Positions 39,152-50,049 of a stretch of DNA of 64,000 bases are shown one piece after another; within the stretch, counting starts at the first letter, position 1; each line of letters opens with the position of its first letter. Made by a program: the position numbers and the translations under genes. A model generated the notes under the pieces. That model was not told the DNA's origin. It ran no database searches and saw nothing but the letters and a program-made list of their open reading frames with translations. Where the stretch lies: contig NZ_JACHIJ010000008.1 in NCBI RefSeq assembly GCF_014203115.1, positions 174,016 to 238,015 of the forward strand, read 5' to 3'. Source of the stretch: Afipia massiliensis (GTDB taxonomy: Bacteria > Pseudomonadota > Alphaproteobacteria > Rhizobiales > Xanthobacteraceae).

Positions 39152-40672
39152 ATGTCCGATGCGTTTCAAGCATTGAGCCGCCGCGTATTGCCGCTTGCCG
39201 CAGCTGTCGGTTTCGCCCTCGTTGCGACGCCGGCGCTGGCCCGCGGGCCGGACGGCATCGCCGACGTCGCGGAGAAGGTGATCGACGCGGTCGTCAACAT
39301 TTCCACGTCGCAAACCGTCGACGCCAAGAACAACGATGACAAGGGTGGTGACGAGCGCGGTAACAACAACCGGCGCGGCGCCAATCCGCAGCTTCCGCCG
39401 GATTCGCCGTTCAGCGAATTCTTCGATGAATTCTTCAAGAACCGCCGCGGCGGTCCGGATTCCAAGGGCAACTCGCCGCGCAAGGTGAATTCGCTGGGTT
39501 CCGGCTTCATCATCGACGCCGACGGCACCGTGGTCACCAACAACCATGTGATTGCCGACGCCGACGAGATCAACGTCATTCTCAACGACGGCACGAAGAT
39601 CAAGGCTGAAGTGATCGGCAAGGACAAGAAGAGCGATCTCGCTGTCCTGAAGTTCACGCCGCCGGAGAAGAAGATTACGGCGGTGAAGTTCGGCAATTCC
39701 GAGAACCTGCGTCTCGGCGAGTGGGTGATCGCGATCGGCAATCCGTTCAGCCTTGGCGGCACGGTGACCGCCGGCATCGTCTCGGCGCGCAATCGCGACA
39801 TCAATTCGGGTCCCTACGACAACTACATTCAGACTGACGCCTCGATCAATCGCGGCAATTCCGGCGGTCCGCTGTTCAATCTCGACGGCGAAGTGATCGG
39901 CGTGAACACCGCGATCATCTCGCCGTCAGGCGGATCGATCGGCATCGGCTTCGCCGTGCCGTCGAAGACCGTGATGGCGGTGGTGGATCAGCTGCGCCAG
40001 TTCAAGGAAGTGCGTCGCGGCTGGCTTGGCGTCCGGATCCAGCAGGTCACGGACGAAATCGCCGAAAGCCTCAGCATCAAGCCTGCGCGCGGTGCGCTGA
40101 TCGCCGGCGTCGACGACAAGGGTCCGGCCAAGCCTGCCGGCATCGAGCCCGGCGATGTCGTCGTCAAGTTCGACGGCAAGGACATCAAGGAAATGAAGGA
40201 TCTTCCGCGCGCCGTTGCCGACTCGCCGGTCGGCAAGGCGGTGGACGTCGTCATCATCCGCAAGGGCAAGGAAGAAACCCGGAAGGTCACGCTCGGACGT
40301 CTCGATGACGGCGAAAAGGCGGTTGAAGCCTCAGCCAAGACCACCAGCCCGGTTGAAACCGAAAAGCCGGTGACGCAGAAGGCGCTCGGTCTTGATCTCG
40401 CTGGTCTTAGCAAGGATCTGCGGACGCGCTACAAGATCAAGGACAACGTCAAGGGCGTGATCGTCACTGGCGTCGATAGCGGGTCCGATGCGGCCGAGAA
40501 GCGCCTCAGCGCTGGCGATGTGATCGTCGAAGTCGCGCAGGAAGCTGTGACCAATGCCGCCGACGTGAAGAAGCGCATCGACCAGTTGAAGAAGGACGGC
40601 AAGAAGTCCGTGCTGCTTCTGGTGTCGAACGGCTCCGGCGAACTGCGCTTCGTCGCTCTGGCGGTGAAGTAA
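39152..40672 (+). CDS. degP: Do-like periplasmic serine protease
   Basis: A protease/chaperone for misfolded envelope proteins. 506 residues with a signal peptide (about 1-32, LPLAAAVGFALVATPALA). The trypsin-like domain carries H132 (TNNHVI), D162 (KSDLAVL) and S237 (RGNSGGP). Two PDZ domains follow, at about 275-370 (RRGWLGVRIQQVT) and 420-506. An extra Asn/Arg/Gly-rich loop (about 60-95) is of the LA-loop type. ATG 39152 has CAGGAG at 39135-39140; an in-frame ATG at 39119 gives a longer leader. hflKC and DUF2065 lie just upstream. Confidence 0.95.
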   Translation: MSDAFQALSRRVLPLAAAVGFALVATPALARGPDGIADVAEKVIDAVVNISTSQTVDAKNNDDKGGDERGNNNRRGANPQLPPDSPFSEFFDEFFKNRRGGPDSKGNSPRKVNSLGSGFIIDADGTVVTNNHVIADADEINVILNDGTKIKAEVIGKDKKSDLAVLKFTPPEKKITAVKFGNSENLRLGEWVIAIGNPFSLGGTVTAGIVSARNRDINSGPYDNYIQTDASINRGNSGGPLFNLDGEVIGVNTAIISPSGGSIGIGFAVPSKTVMAVVDQLRQFKEVRRGWLGVRIQQVTDEIAESLSIKPARGALIAGVDDKGPAKPAGIEPGDVVVKFDGKDIKEMKDLPRAVADSPVGKAVDVVIIRKGKEETRKVTLGRLDDGEKAVEASAKTTSPVETEKPVTQKALGLDLAGLSKDLRTRYKIKDNVKGVIVTGVDSGSDAAEKRLSAGDVIVEVAQEAVTNAADVKKRIDQLKKDGKKSVLLLVSNGSGELRFVALAVK

Positions 40673-40728
40673 GGCGGCATTCCGGGGCGTACGTGCTTAC
40701 GCGCCTCGAAATCTCGCATTTCAAAAGT

Positions 40729-40832
40729 GTCGTCCCCGCGAAAGCGGGGACCCATACTCCTAAAACAGACTGCTCATCTCCGGATTGACATAACCTCCGG
40801 TGGTTATGGGTCCCCGCTTTCGCGGGGATGAC
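40729..40832. repeat. Inverted repeat with 28-bp arms between degP and serB
   Basis: The left arm (40729-40756) contains CCCCGCGAAAGCGGGGACCC and the right arm (40805-40832) its near-perfect reverse complement, with about 48 bp between. Each arm itself contains the small palindrome CCCCGC-GAAA-GCGGGG. It is a non-coding mobile-type repeat common in this group by memory. It lies downstream of convergent degP and serB and could act as a transcription barrier. Confidence 0.8.
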
Positions 40833-40838
40833 GCGGAA

Positions 40839-41732
40839 TTATCCGGCCACAAATTCTGAGCGCTTGTAGCCCTGCATGTAGAGCAACGCGGTGAGATCGC
40901 CGTGATCGATTCGTGCGCCGGCAGCGGCGGCAACTGCTGGCTTGGCGTGATAGGCAACGCCGGCGCCGGCCTGTTCGATCATGGCGAGATCGTTGGCGCC
41001 GTCGCCGACCACCAGCGTGTCCAGATTGTCGAGGTCGAAGGATTCACGCAGGTCCACCAGCGTCGCGAGCTTCGCCTCGCGGCCCAAAATCGGCTCGGCG
41101 ACTTGTCCGGTCAGCTTGCCGTTCTCGGTCAACAGCTCGTTGGCGCGGTTTTCCTGAAATCCGACCAGTTCGGCGACGCGCTTGGTGAACAGCGTGAAGC
41201 CGCCCGAGACGAGGCATGCATAGGCGCCGTGCGCGCGCATGGTGCGGACCAGTTCGATCGCGCCCGGCGTCAGCGTGATGCGGCTCTTGAGAACTTCATC
41301 GACCACAGTGACTGGAAGACCCTTCAGCAGCGCCACGCGCTCTCGCAGCGCCGGCTCGAACTCGATCTCACCGCGCATGGCGCGCTCGGTGATCGCTGCG
41401 ACGTGCGCCTTGAGGCCGGCGAAGTCGGCGAGTTCGTCGATACATTCCTGGCCGATCATGGTTGAATCCATGTCGGCCAGCAGCAGTTTCTTGCGCCGGT
41501 CGAGCTGCGGCTGCACCACGACATCGGCGCGGATGCCATTCATGGCCTCGCGCAAGCGGTCTGAAATTGTGCGAATGTCGTCGGTGCTGCTAAAGCGGAT
41601 ATCGGCGGCGACGCCCTCGAACAGCCAGTCGCCATGTTCAGGCGAAGGCAGCGCGGAGCGCGCGGCATCGATTGCGGTCGAGTCGAGTTCGGGCTCGGCG
41701 GGATTGCAGATCAGCGTGACGACGAGAGACAT
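40839..41732 (-). CDS. serB: Phosphoserine phosphatase
   Basis: SerB performs the last step of serine synthesis. 297 residues, with an N-terminal regulatory ACT-like region (about 1-75) and a HAD phosphatase domain. The nucleophile motif [17 protein letters not shown] has D87 and D89; later motifs are [11 protein letters not shown] and [12 protein letters not shown]. The start is ATG 41732; the frame is open to 41948 but that part overlaps miaA. miaA starts 9 bp away on the opposite strand. Confidence 0.95.
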   Translation of the reverse strand: MSLVVTLICNPAEPELDSTAIDAARSALPSPEHGDWLFEGVAADIRFSSTDDIRTISDRLREAMNGIRADVVVQPQLDRRKKLLLADMDSTMIGQECIDELADFAGLKAHVAAITERAMRGEIEFEPALRERVALLKGLPVTVVDEVLKSRITLTPGAIELVRTMRAHGAYACLVSGGFTLFTKRVAELVGFQENRANELLTENGKLTGQVAEPILGREAKLATLVDLRESFDLDNLDTLVVGDGANDLAMIEQAGAGVAYHAKPAVAAAAGARIDHGDLTALLYMQGYKRSEFVAG

Positions 41733-41741
41733 GACGGCTCG

Positions 41742-42731
41742 ATGTTGACAGATGACGTAGACGGGAAGGGTGGCACCAAGGCCGTGCTTATCGCAGGGCC
41801 GACGGCCAGCGGCAAGTCGGCGCTGGCGCTCGCCCTTGCAGAAGTGACCGGCGGCGTCGTCATCAACACCGATTCCATGCAGGTTTATCGTGACTTGCGG
41901 ATCATCACGGCGCGGCCAACACCGGATGAGGAGGCACGCGTTCCGCACCGGCTGTATGGCACCTGCGACGCTGCGGTGAACTGCTCGGCGGGGTCATGGG
42001 TGGCGGATGCCACGGCGGTGCTGGCGGAGGCGAGGGCCGCCAATCGCCTGCCGATCTTCATCGGCGGCACCGGGTTGTACTTCAAGGCGCTGACCCGCGG
42101 ACTCTCCGCGGTGCCGCCGATTCCGCAGGTGGTACGTGACGATGTACGGGCGCGCATGGAGCGGGACGGCGTCGAGGCGCTGCATGCGGAACTGGCGCGG
42201 CGTGATCCGGTTTCGGGTGACAAGCTCAAGCCCCGCGACAGCGCACGCATCGCGCGGGCGCTGGAAGTGATCGAAGCCACCGGCCGCGCGCTGCCGGACT
42301 GGCACAATGAGGGACTTCCGCCGCTGCTTGAGCCCGAAGGGATCAAAGCCGTTTTTCTCGCGCCGGACCGTAACGAACTCTACGCCCGTATCGACCATCG
42401 CTTCACAATGATGTTCGATGGCGGCGCGCTGGACGAGGTTGCGGCGCTGGCGGCGCGCAAGCTCGATCCGATCCTGCCGGCGATGAAGGCGCACGGCGTG
42501 CCGGCCATGATCCGGTATCTCGCGGGGGATCTCACATGCGAGAAGGCCATCGAGATCGGCCAGACCGACACTCGCCACTACGCCAAGCGGCAGTTCACCT
42601 GGTTCAGGCACCAGCTGCCGGAGTTTGAATGGGTCGCCCCCGATGCGGCCCGCGAATGGCTTACCCGTGCACTTTCGCTCTCGCCAAACGCGAGGAAACG
42701 GCTAAGCTCCACCGACCAAGCGCGGGCTTGA
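41742..42731 (+). CDS. miaA: tRNA dimethylallyltransferase
   Basis: MiaA adds the isopentenyl group to A37 of tRNAs reading UNN codons. 329 residues. Walker [13 protein letters not shown] is at about 18-29, then [20 protein letters not shown] and [17 protein letters not shown], both conserved, and the C-terminal [15 protein letters not shown]. The start at ATG 41742 is the first Met of a reasonable N-terminus; a divergent serB start lies 9 bp upstream, so the promoter of each gene is inside the other. The 3' end overlaps the ilvB promoter. Confidence 0.95.
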   Translation: MLTDDVDGKGGTKAVLIAGPTASGKSALALALAEVTGGVVINTDSMQVYRDLRIITARPTPDEEARVPHRLYGTCDAAVNCSAGSWVADATAVLAEARAANRLPIFIGGTGLYFKALTRGLSAVPPIPQVVRDDVRARMERDGVEALHAELARRDPVSGDKLKPRDSARIARALEVIEATGRALPDWHNEGLPPLLEPEGIKAVFLAPDRNELYARIDHRFTMMFDGGALDEVAALAARKLDPILPAMKAHGVPAMIRYLAGDLTCEKAIEIGQTDTRHYAKRQFTWFRHQLPEFEWVAPDAAREWLTRALSLSPNARKRLSSTDQARA

Positions 42732-42755
42732 CTTTCAGTATTTGGATCGTATAAC
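42728..42755 (+). promoter_or_regulatory. Promoter of the ilvB operon
   Basis: TTGACT (42728-42733) and TATAAC (42750-42755) with a 16-bp spacer, the best-looking sigma-70-type promoter in the window. TTGACT overlaps the miaA stop codon. Transcription would start near 42762, 25 bp before the leader ORF. Confidence 0.7.
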
Positions 42756-42786
42756 CCGCGCAACCTTTGGAAACTCGAAGACGATA

Positions 42787-42852
42787 ATGCGCAATAAAGT
42801 TACCAGCCTCCTTATTATCGTCGTACCCTGGCGCACCGCTGGGGGTAGCTGA
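42787..42852 (+). CDS. ilvB operon leader peptide, 21 aa
   Basis: A 21-codon ORF (MRNKVTS-LLIIVV-PWRTAGGS) with the run CTC CTT ATT ATC GTC GTA, that is Leu-Leu-Ile-Ile-Val-Val, the three end products of this pathway. It lies between the promoter at 42728 and the hairpin at 42881, as expected for ribosome-mediated attenuation: when charged tRNA for these residues is scarce, the ribosome stalls on the run. A second hairpin, GGGTAGC-TGACG-GCTACCC, overlaps its stop codon (42843-42861). Confidence 0.9.
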   Translation: MRNKVTSLLIIVVPWRTAGGS

Positions 42853-42880
42853 CGGCTACCCACGACAAGGCGGTGTGCGA

Positions 42881-42903
42881 AGGGTCCTCTCGGGCCCTTT
42901 TTT
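42881..42903 (+). terminator. Attenuator terminator upstream of ilvB
   Basis: AGGGTCC and GGGCCCT (one G-T pair) close a TCTC loop and a run of six T (42898-42903) follows. It lies after the Leu-Ile-Val leader and about 107 bp before ilvB, which makes it the likely Rho-independent terminator of the attenuator. Confidence 0.85.
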
Positions 42904-42909
42904 ATTGGC

Positions 42910-42958
42910 GCGCATGACCCTGAAAAGTGTGAAGCGGTTTTCAGATCAGGTCATGCGC
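42910..42958. repeat. Hairpin repeat, copy 4
   Basis: Outer arms GCGCATGACC and GGTCATGCGC as in copy 1 (6551), but inner arms CTGAAAA and TTTTCAG, changed on both sides. It is placed between the attenuator and the ilvB ribosome binding site, so it would lie in the read-through mRNA. Confidence 0.85.
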
Positions 42959-43009
42959 AAAACAGAACTACACTGACGAAGCAGCGCGACGAGCGCCCCG
43001 GAGCGAACC

Positions 43010-44784
<1,775 letters not shown>

Positions 44785-44788
<4 letters not shown>

Positions 44789-45348
44789 CGATGAAAGCAG
44801 AGACAATGGAACAGCCCGCATCCGCCTACTTCATGGAGGATCGTCACGATCCCAACGAGACGCATACGTTGTCCGTGCTCGTGCAGAACGAGCCGGGCGT
44901 GCTTGCGCGCGTGATCGGCCTGTTTTCGGGCCGCGGTTACAACATCGACAGTCTCACGGTGTCGGAAACCGAACACGCCAAGCATATGTCGCTGATCACC
45001 ATCGTGACGACCGGTACGCCGATGGTAATCCAGCAGATCAAGCACCAGCTCGACCGCATGATTCCGGTCTATCGCGTGGTCGATATGACGCTCACCGGCC
45101 GCGCCATCGAGCGCGAACTGGCGATGGTGAAGGTCAAGGGCACGGGCGATCTGCGGATGGAGGCGCTGCGGTTGTCGGAAGCGTTCCGTGCCCGCGTGAT
45201 CGACGCCACCACCGAGAGCTTCGTGTTCGAGATTACCGGCGGCACCGCCAAGATCGATCAGTTCATCAACCTGATGATTCCGCTCGGTCTCGTCGAGGTG
45301 TCGCGGACCGGTGTCGCCGCCATCGCGCGTGGACCGGATGGGACGTAA
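44785..45348 (+). CDS. ilvN: Acetolactate synthase regulatory (small) subunit
   Basis: IlvN binds valine and activates the large subunit. 187 residues: an ACT domain (about 27-100, HTLSVLVQNEPGVLARVIGLFSGRGYNIDSLTVSET) and the C-terminal ALS_ss_C region (ERELAMVKVKGTGDLRMEALRLSEAFRARVIDATTESFVFEITG). The GTG at 44785 overlaps the ilvB stop; an ATG at 44791 is a close alternative, both acceptable. ilvC lies further downstream beyond two exporter-like genes. Confidence 0.95.
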
Positions 45349-45367
45349 CCGCGCGCACATCTGACCG

Positions 45368-46240
45368 ATGAAACCGATCGATATCGCATTGGCCATCGCC
45401 GTGGCCGTGATCTGGGGAGTTGGCTTTGTGGCGACCCGGATCGCGGTTGACGAGATGTCGGCGACGCTGCTGACGGCGCTGCGCTTCGGCATCACGGCGC
45501 TGCCATGCCTGTTCCTGCCGCGTCCGAAACTGTCCTGGGGATTGATCATCGCGATCAGCTGGCTGCTGGTCGCACAGTTTCTGGCGCAGACCTATGGCCT
45601 GGCCCATGGCGTGCCGGCCGGATTGACCGCAGTGATCGTACAGAGCCAGGCGCTGTTCACGGTGGCTTTTGCGGCCATCTTCCTCCGCGAACTGCCGACG
45701 CGGCTTCAGGTTATTGGCATCGCGATTTCGATGTGCGGACTTCTGTTGATCTGTTTCACGGTTGGCTACGATTTCAGCGTGTGGGCCTTTGCGGTGCTGA
45801 TGACCGCACCGATCAGCTTTGCGGTCTCCAATCTGATGCTCCGCCGCGCGCAGGATGTGTCGATGCTCGACCTGTTCGCATGGATCGGCCTTCTGGCGAT
45901 GCTGCCGCTGCTGACGATCTTGCTGACCGTCGAGGGGGCCGCCGCGACGTGGCAGGCGCTGACGCATATCTCGCTGCTGGCGGCGTCCTGCGTGCTCGCG
46001 CTGGCGCTGCTCGGAACCACGCTGGGCTACTGGATCTGGGGCCGTCTGCTGCGGAAGTATTCCGCAGCACAGGTGGTGCCGTTCGCGCTGCTGGTGCCTT
46101 TCTTCGGCGCCGGTGCATCGAGTATCGTATTCGGCGAGACCTTCGGCCCCTTGCGCCTGACCGGCATGATCGTCGTCGTGCTCGGTATTGCCGTCATGTT
46201 GCTCTCGCGTCGTCCGCCACCCCTTGTCGAAGTGGCCTGA
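45368..46240 (+). CDS. EamA/DMT family transporter
   Basis: A 290-residue membrane protein with ten predicted TM helices in two EamA repeats (about 4-135 and 145-280). It is in the drug/metabolite transporter superfamily, which includes amino acid and metabolite exporters. The start MKPIDIALAIAVAVIWGVGFVATRIA is typical. It lies 19 bp after ilvN on the same strand and is followed by a LysE gene; a role in exporting amino acids or intermediates is inferred from context only. Confidence 0.82.
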   Translation: MKPIDIALAIAVAVIWGVGFVATRIAVDEMSATLLTALRFGITALPCLFLPRPKLSWGLIIAISWLLVAQFLAQTYGLAHGVPAGLTAVIVQSQALFTVAFAAIFLRELPTRLQVIGIAISMCGLLLICFTVGYDFSVWAFAVLMTAPISFAVSNLMLRRAQDVSMLDLFAWIGLLAMLPLLTILLTVEGAAATWQALTHISLLAASCVLALALLGTTLGYWIWGRLLRKYSAAQVVPFALLVPFFGAGASSIVFGETFGPLRLTGMIVVVLGIAVMLLSRRPPPLVEVA

Positions 46241-46244
46241 TGTC

Positions 46245-46850
46245 ATGATCTCCCAGCAGCTCGCCATCGCGTTTATCGCTTTCGCCGCCGCGGCCTTGTT
46301 CACCCCGGGGCCGAACAACATCATGCTGATGGCATCCGGCCTGAACTACGGATTTCGCCGGACGCTGCCGCACGTCGCCGGCGTCACCATCGGCTTCTCG
46401 TTTCTGGTCGCCGTGATCGGGCTCGGCCTCGGCGCTGTGTTCGCGGCCTATCCGGTGCTGCATACCATCCTGAAATATGCCGGTGCTGCGTATCTGATTT
46501 ACCTCGCGGTCATGATTGCGCTGTCGGGGCCGGCGGATACCGGCGGAGCCGGGGAGGGGAAGCCGATGACCTTCCTTGGAGCTGCGATGTTCCAGTGGGT
46601 CAACGTCAAGGGCTGGGTGATCGCGGTGGGCGCGATTACCGCCTACGCCGCCATTGCGGCTTACCCGCTGAACATCGCGACGCTCTCGATCCTGCTGTTC
46701 CTGATCGGGCTGGGCTCGTCGCTGACCTGGGTGCTGCTCGGCACCTCGCTGCAAGCGCTGGTGAAGTCACCCCGGGCGGTCCGTATTTTCAACGTCGTTA
46801 TGGCCTTGCTTCTGCTGGCCTCGCTCTACCCCGTTCTGAAGGAGCCTTGA
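46245..46850 (+). CDS. LysE family translocator
   Basis: A 201-residue membrane protein with about six TM helices. The N-terminus FIAFAAAALFTPGPNNIMLMASGLNYGFRRTLPHVAGVTIGF is the LysE/RhtB signature, TPGPNN being characteristic. Such proteins export amino acids or their analogues. It begins 4 bp after the EamA stop. The ATG at 46245 is used since the frame before it (open to 46188) overlaps the EamA gene. Confidence 0.85.
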   Translation: MISQQLAIAFIAFAAAALFTPGPNNIMLMASGLNYGFRRTLPHVAGVTIGFSFLVAVIGLGLGAVFAAYPVLHTILKYAGAAYLIYLAVMIALSGPADTGGAGEGKPMTFLGAAMFQWVNVKGWVIAVGAITAYAAIAAYPLNIATLSILLFLIGLGSSLTWVLLGTSLQALVKSPRAVRIFNVVMALLLLASLYPVLKEP

Positions 46851-48011
<1,161 letters not shown>

Positions 48012-48056
48012 TCGTCCGGTTCCCCGCAAACGGGGACGGGCAGCAAGCATTCGTTA

Positions 48057-48083
48057 ACGGGGCCGCCTTCGCGGCCCCGTTTT
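48057..48083 (+). terminator. Terminator after ilvC
   Basis: CGGGGCCGC (48058-48066) and its complement (48071-48079) enclose CTTC and TTTT follows. Located 47 bp after the ilvC stop. Confidence 0.85.
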
Positions 48084-48309
48084 CGTTGCGGGGCGCCCGG
48101 GCCGGATCGCAGCTCCAGTACCGGTCCCGGGGCTGAACAGGCGCTGAACAGCCCCGGTAAACCCCTGCGGCTAAAGATCAAGTTGCAGGCGTATGACGGT
48201 TACACTACGATTTTGTGACACGTCGCGGTTACCGGCCGCACGGTTTGCCTCCTGGCCGCCGCCAGCAAAGGCGTCAGCACAGTGCCGGGTGTAGTTCGCG
48301 TCAAAGGCA

Positions 48310-50031
48310 ATGTTGCCCCCGCCGACCTCAGTGCCGCCTACGCTGCCTCCCGCAAGCGCGGTTACGGGCGCCCTTGCGCCTGTCGGGTACTGGCGGCTTC
48401 TCGCGGTGGCGATGCCGCATCTCGCGGCCCTCGGCGTTCTGCTGCAAACCGAAACGGATTTTGGCTCGCGTCTGGTCTTCCTGTTGTGCTGGGGCGCGCT
48501 GAATTTTTCGTGGATTGCGCTGCTGCGGCGACCTGCGCTGTCTGGCGCGCTGTCGCTGACGATGATCGTTGTGCTCGTACTGCTGTCGCGCCTCAAGCAC
48601 GACATCGTGCAAATGACCGTGAACTTCGTCGATCTCATGATGATCGACCGCGACAGCGTCGCGTTCCTGTTCACAATCTTCCCGAGCCTGCGCTGGTCCG
48701 CGGTGATTTCAGCGCTGCTGATCGTCCCGCTGATGGTGGCGCTGTGGCGGCTCGATCCGTTTCGTATTCGGCGGCTACCGGCGACGGTCACAGCGCTCGC
48801 CTGCATCGCGGGACTTGCGGGCTGTTCGCTGGCGTGGCCGCAAGAGGACTGGCGCGGATACTACGCAGACAATTATATCTCGAAGTTCGCGCGCTCCGGC
48901 GTGATCGCGGTGTCCGATTTCGCGAATGGCGGGTTCATGGAATCCGACGCGGTGGCGCTCGAGCGTCTGAAGCTTCCCCTGGAAGAAGCGTGCCATCCGG
49001 CAGGGCGGCGCCCGCATATCATCATGATCCACGACGAGTCGAGCTACGACATCCGCTCGGCGCCGCAGATCAAGGTGCCTGCCGGTTATGGAAAGCATTT
49101 CGTTTCTGGCGACGGCAAGGTGCGAAAGTTTCTCGCCGAAAGCAATGGCGGCTCGAGCTGGCTGACGGAATACAATGTGCTGACCGGCCTTTCGTCGCGC
49201 TCATTCGGAAGGTTTTCGTATTTCGTGACCCGCATCGCATCGGGCCGGGTCGAGCGTGGGCTGCCGCTGGCGTTGCGCCGCTGTGGCTACAGCACCGTAT
49301 CGCTCTATCCTGCCTATGGCGCGTTCATGAGCGCGCGCAGTTTCCAGACCACCACCGGCATCCAGAAATTCTACGACGCACGCGATCTCGGCGCGAAAGG
49401 TATCGAGACCGACGCCTTCTTCTATGACAACGCAGTCCGGCTGCTGTCGCAGGAAAAGCAGGGCACGCCGGTCTTCATGTATGTCTATCTCGGCGCCAAT
49501 CACTTCCCGTGGGTATCCACCTTCCGGCCGGAGCAGACGCCGGCATGGCGCACTCTTGGCAACGAGCCGAAGATCGATGAATACCTGCGCCGCCAGACCA
49601 TGAGCGCGCAGGATTACAACGCGTTCGTTGCGAAGCTGAAGAAGCAGTTTCCCACTGAACCATTTTTGATCGTGCGTTATGGCGATCACCAGCCGGAATT
49701 CTCATCGCTCATCATCGAACCGAATATGACCGAGGATGACATTGCGAAACGGCTGATGGTCTATGACCCGCGTTATTTCGCGACCTATTACGCCATCGAT
49801 TCCGTCAACTTCAAACCCGTCGGCAGTCCGACTGCGATGGAAACCATCGACGCGGCCTATCTGCCGCTGGTTGTTCAGGACGCTGCCGGTATCCCGCTCG
49901 ATCCGTCCTTCGAGGAGCAGAAAAAGATCATGCTCCGCTGCAAGGGGCGGTTCTATTCCTGCAAGGACGGTGCGGAGGCGCGGCGCTTCAATCGCCTGCT
50001 GATCGACGCCGGGTTCATCAAGAACCTTTAG
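48310..50031 (+). CDS. Membrane-bound sulfatase-fold (LTA-synthase-like) protein, first of tandem
   Basis: A 573-residue protein with a hydrophobic N-terminal third (four to five TM helices, about 28-165) and a periplasmic sulfatase/alkaline-phosphatase-fold domain (about 235-573). Metal-site-like motifs are IIMIHDESSYDI near 240, the putative nucleophile region NGGSSWLTEYNVLTGLS near 280-296, and RYGDHQPEF near 456. The layout is that of LtaS/OpgB/EptA phospho- and phosphoglycerol transferases. Lipoteichoic acid is absent from Gram-negatives, so a glucan or lipid A modification is more likely; this is inference. A paralogue follows in tandem. The 298 bp upstream hold the ilvC terminator and a presumed promoter. 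Confidence 0.75.
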   Translation: MLPPPTSVPPTLPPASAVTGALAPVGYWRLLAVAMPHLAALGVLLQTETDFGSRLVFLLCWGALNFSWIALLRRPALSGALSLTMIVVLVLLSRLKHDIVQMTVNFVDLMMIDRDSVAFLFTIFPSLRWSAVISALLIVPLMVALWRLDPFRIRRLPATVTALACIAGLAGCSLAWPQEDWRGYYADNYISKFARSGVIAVSDFANGGFMESDAVALERLKLPLEEACHPAGRRPHIIMIHDESSYDIRSAPQIKVPAGYGKHFVSGDGKVRKFLAESNGGSSWLTEYNVLTGLSSRSFGRFSYFVTRIASGRVERGLPLALRRCGYSTVSLYPAYGAFMSARSFQTTTGIQKFYDARDLGAKGIETDAFFYDNAVRLLSQEKQGTPVFMYVYLGANHFPWVSTFRPEQTPAWRTLGNEPKIDEYLRRQTMSAQDYNAFVAKLKKQFPTEPFLIVRYGDHQPEFSSLIIEPNMTEDDIAKRLMVYDPRYFATYYAIDSVNFKPVGSPTAMETIDAAYLPLVVQDAAGIPLDPSFEEQKKIMLRCKGRFYSCKDGAEARRFNRLLIDAGFIKNL

Positions 50032-50049
50032 CCCTAACGGACCTGCATC

